Shown here: positions 63,864 to 64,000 of the stretch, one piece after another
Numbering within the stretch: position 1 is the first letter of the stretch
Layout: each line of letters opens with the position of its first letter
From: Proteiniclasticum ruminis
GTDB lineage: Bacteria; Bacillota; Clostridia; Clostridiales; Clostridiaceae
NCBI RefSeq assembly: GCF_900115135.1
Contig: NZ_FOVK01000004.1
Span: 1 to 64,000, forward strand
DNA length: 64,000 nucleotides
Reading direction: 5' to 3'
The notes under the pieces: model-generated
The model's input: the letters and a program-made list of their open reading frames with translations, nothing else
Told to the model about the DNA's origin: nothing
Database searches by the model: none
Program-made: the position numbers and the translations under genes

Positions 63864-64000
63864 CTATAGAATGAATGCGCCAATGAGCTTCTCCAGCTCT
63901 TTCGCCAGACCATTCAGCTTCTCTGTCTGAGTGTTGATCTCCTCGACTCCTGCCAGCTGCTCTTCTGTGCTGGCTGTGACTTCTTCCGTACTCGCTGAAA
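63864..64000 (-). CDS. Methyl-accepting chemotaxis protein, C-terminal end (partial)
   Basis: The last 45 codons of a gene that runs off the right edge. The translation contains SASTEEVTASTEEQLAGVEE followed by a heptad-type helix ending IGAFIL, the typical end of the MCP signalling domain with a methylation-type Glu/Gln segment. Receptor input domain and ligand are not visible. Confidence 0.88.
   Translation of the reverse strand, partial: SASTEEVTASTEEQLAGVEEINTQTEKLNGLAKELEKLIGAFIL

Overview
The window is a chromosomal segment of a low-to-mid G+C Firmicute, most likely an anaerobic, fermentative member of the Clostridia (Clostridiaceae-like). The evidence is the 16S rRNA 5' end at the left edge, strong GGAGG-type ribosome binding sites, frequent TTG starts, GatCAB, a SigI/RsgI pair, a biotin-dependent Na+-pumping decarboxylase and no respiratory chain genes. 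Species cannot be named from this sequence alone. Most genes lie on the minus strand.

Layout. 1-570: start of a 16S rRNA gene with its leader and promoter. 590-9510: ABC exporter, glycerophosphodiesterase plus MFS carrier, acetyltransferase, kinase, folA-thyA, and a hemerythrin/PAS (DUF438)-DUF1858 operon with an FNR-like box in front. 9522-14430: proBA, an FAD oxidoreductase and a dicarboxylate/amino-acid symporter. 14541-15902: a 14-gene tRNA operon with promoter and terminator. 16123-30793: housekeeping block (YczE-like protein, phosphoesterase, rdgB, rph, HypE-like protein, gatCAB, ligA, pcrA, a probable small RNA, rsuA-like, pgi, sprT-like). 30815-33780: a persulfide-response operon with two CstR-type repressors, two stand-alone rhodaneses and a CoA-disulfide reductase-rhodanese. 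33878-40870: XRE regulator, LRR lipoprotein, sigI-rsgI, TetR, and a YtrA-type regulator with its ABC transporter. 40969-48509: a tartrate fermentation module (transporter, TtdAB, OadA/G/BCCP/B, AraC regulator). 48698-53211: RND transporter with its TetR repressor. 53215-53953: AT-rich non-coding stretch. 53954-55511: two-gene lipoprotein operon that includes an exported rhodanese. 55527-59005: RpiR regulator, NanE and a PTS EIICB. 59100-63333: YhaO/YhaN nuclease-type pair, then a 22-residue membrane peptide gene and the C-terminus of a chemotaxis receptor running off the right edge.

How the genes work together. Tartrate imported by the DASS carrier would be dehydrated by TtdAB to oxaloacetate, then decarboxylated by the Oad complex with Na+ export; the Na+ gradient could serve the DAACS symporter. 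The sulfur genes form a second theme: CstR sensors, cytosolic rhodaneses and a persulfide reductase, plus a separate lipoprotein rhodanese outside the membrane. The PTS/NanE/RpiR set fits uptake of N-acetylmannosamine as its 6-phosphate and conversion to GlcNAc-6-phosphate.

Most notable signals: a probable 150-nt small RNA (about 27770-27922) with two C-rich loops complementary to G-rich ribosome binding sites seen in this window; a hairpin that hides the rsgI ribosome binding site; paired inverted CsoR/CstR-type operators over the cst-like promoter; and the lipoprotein-rhodanese pair. No transposase, prophage, CRISPR array or replication origin was seen.
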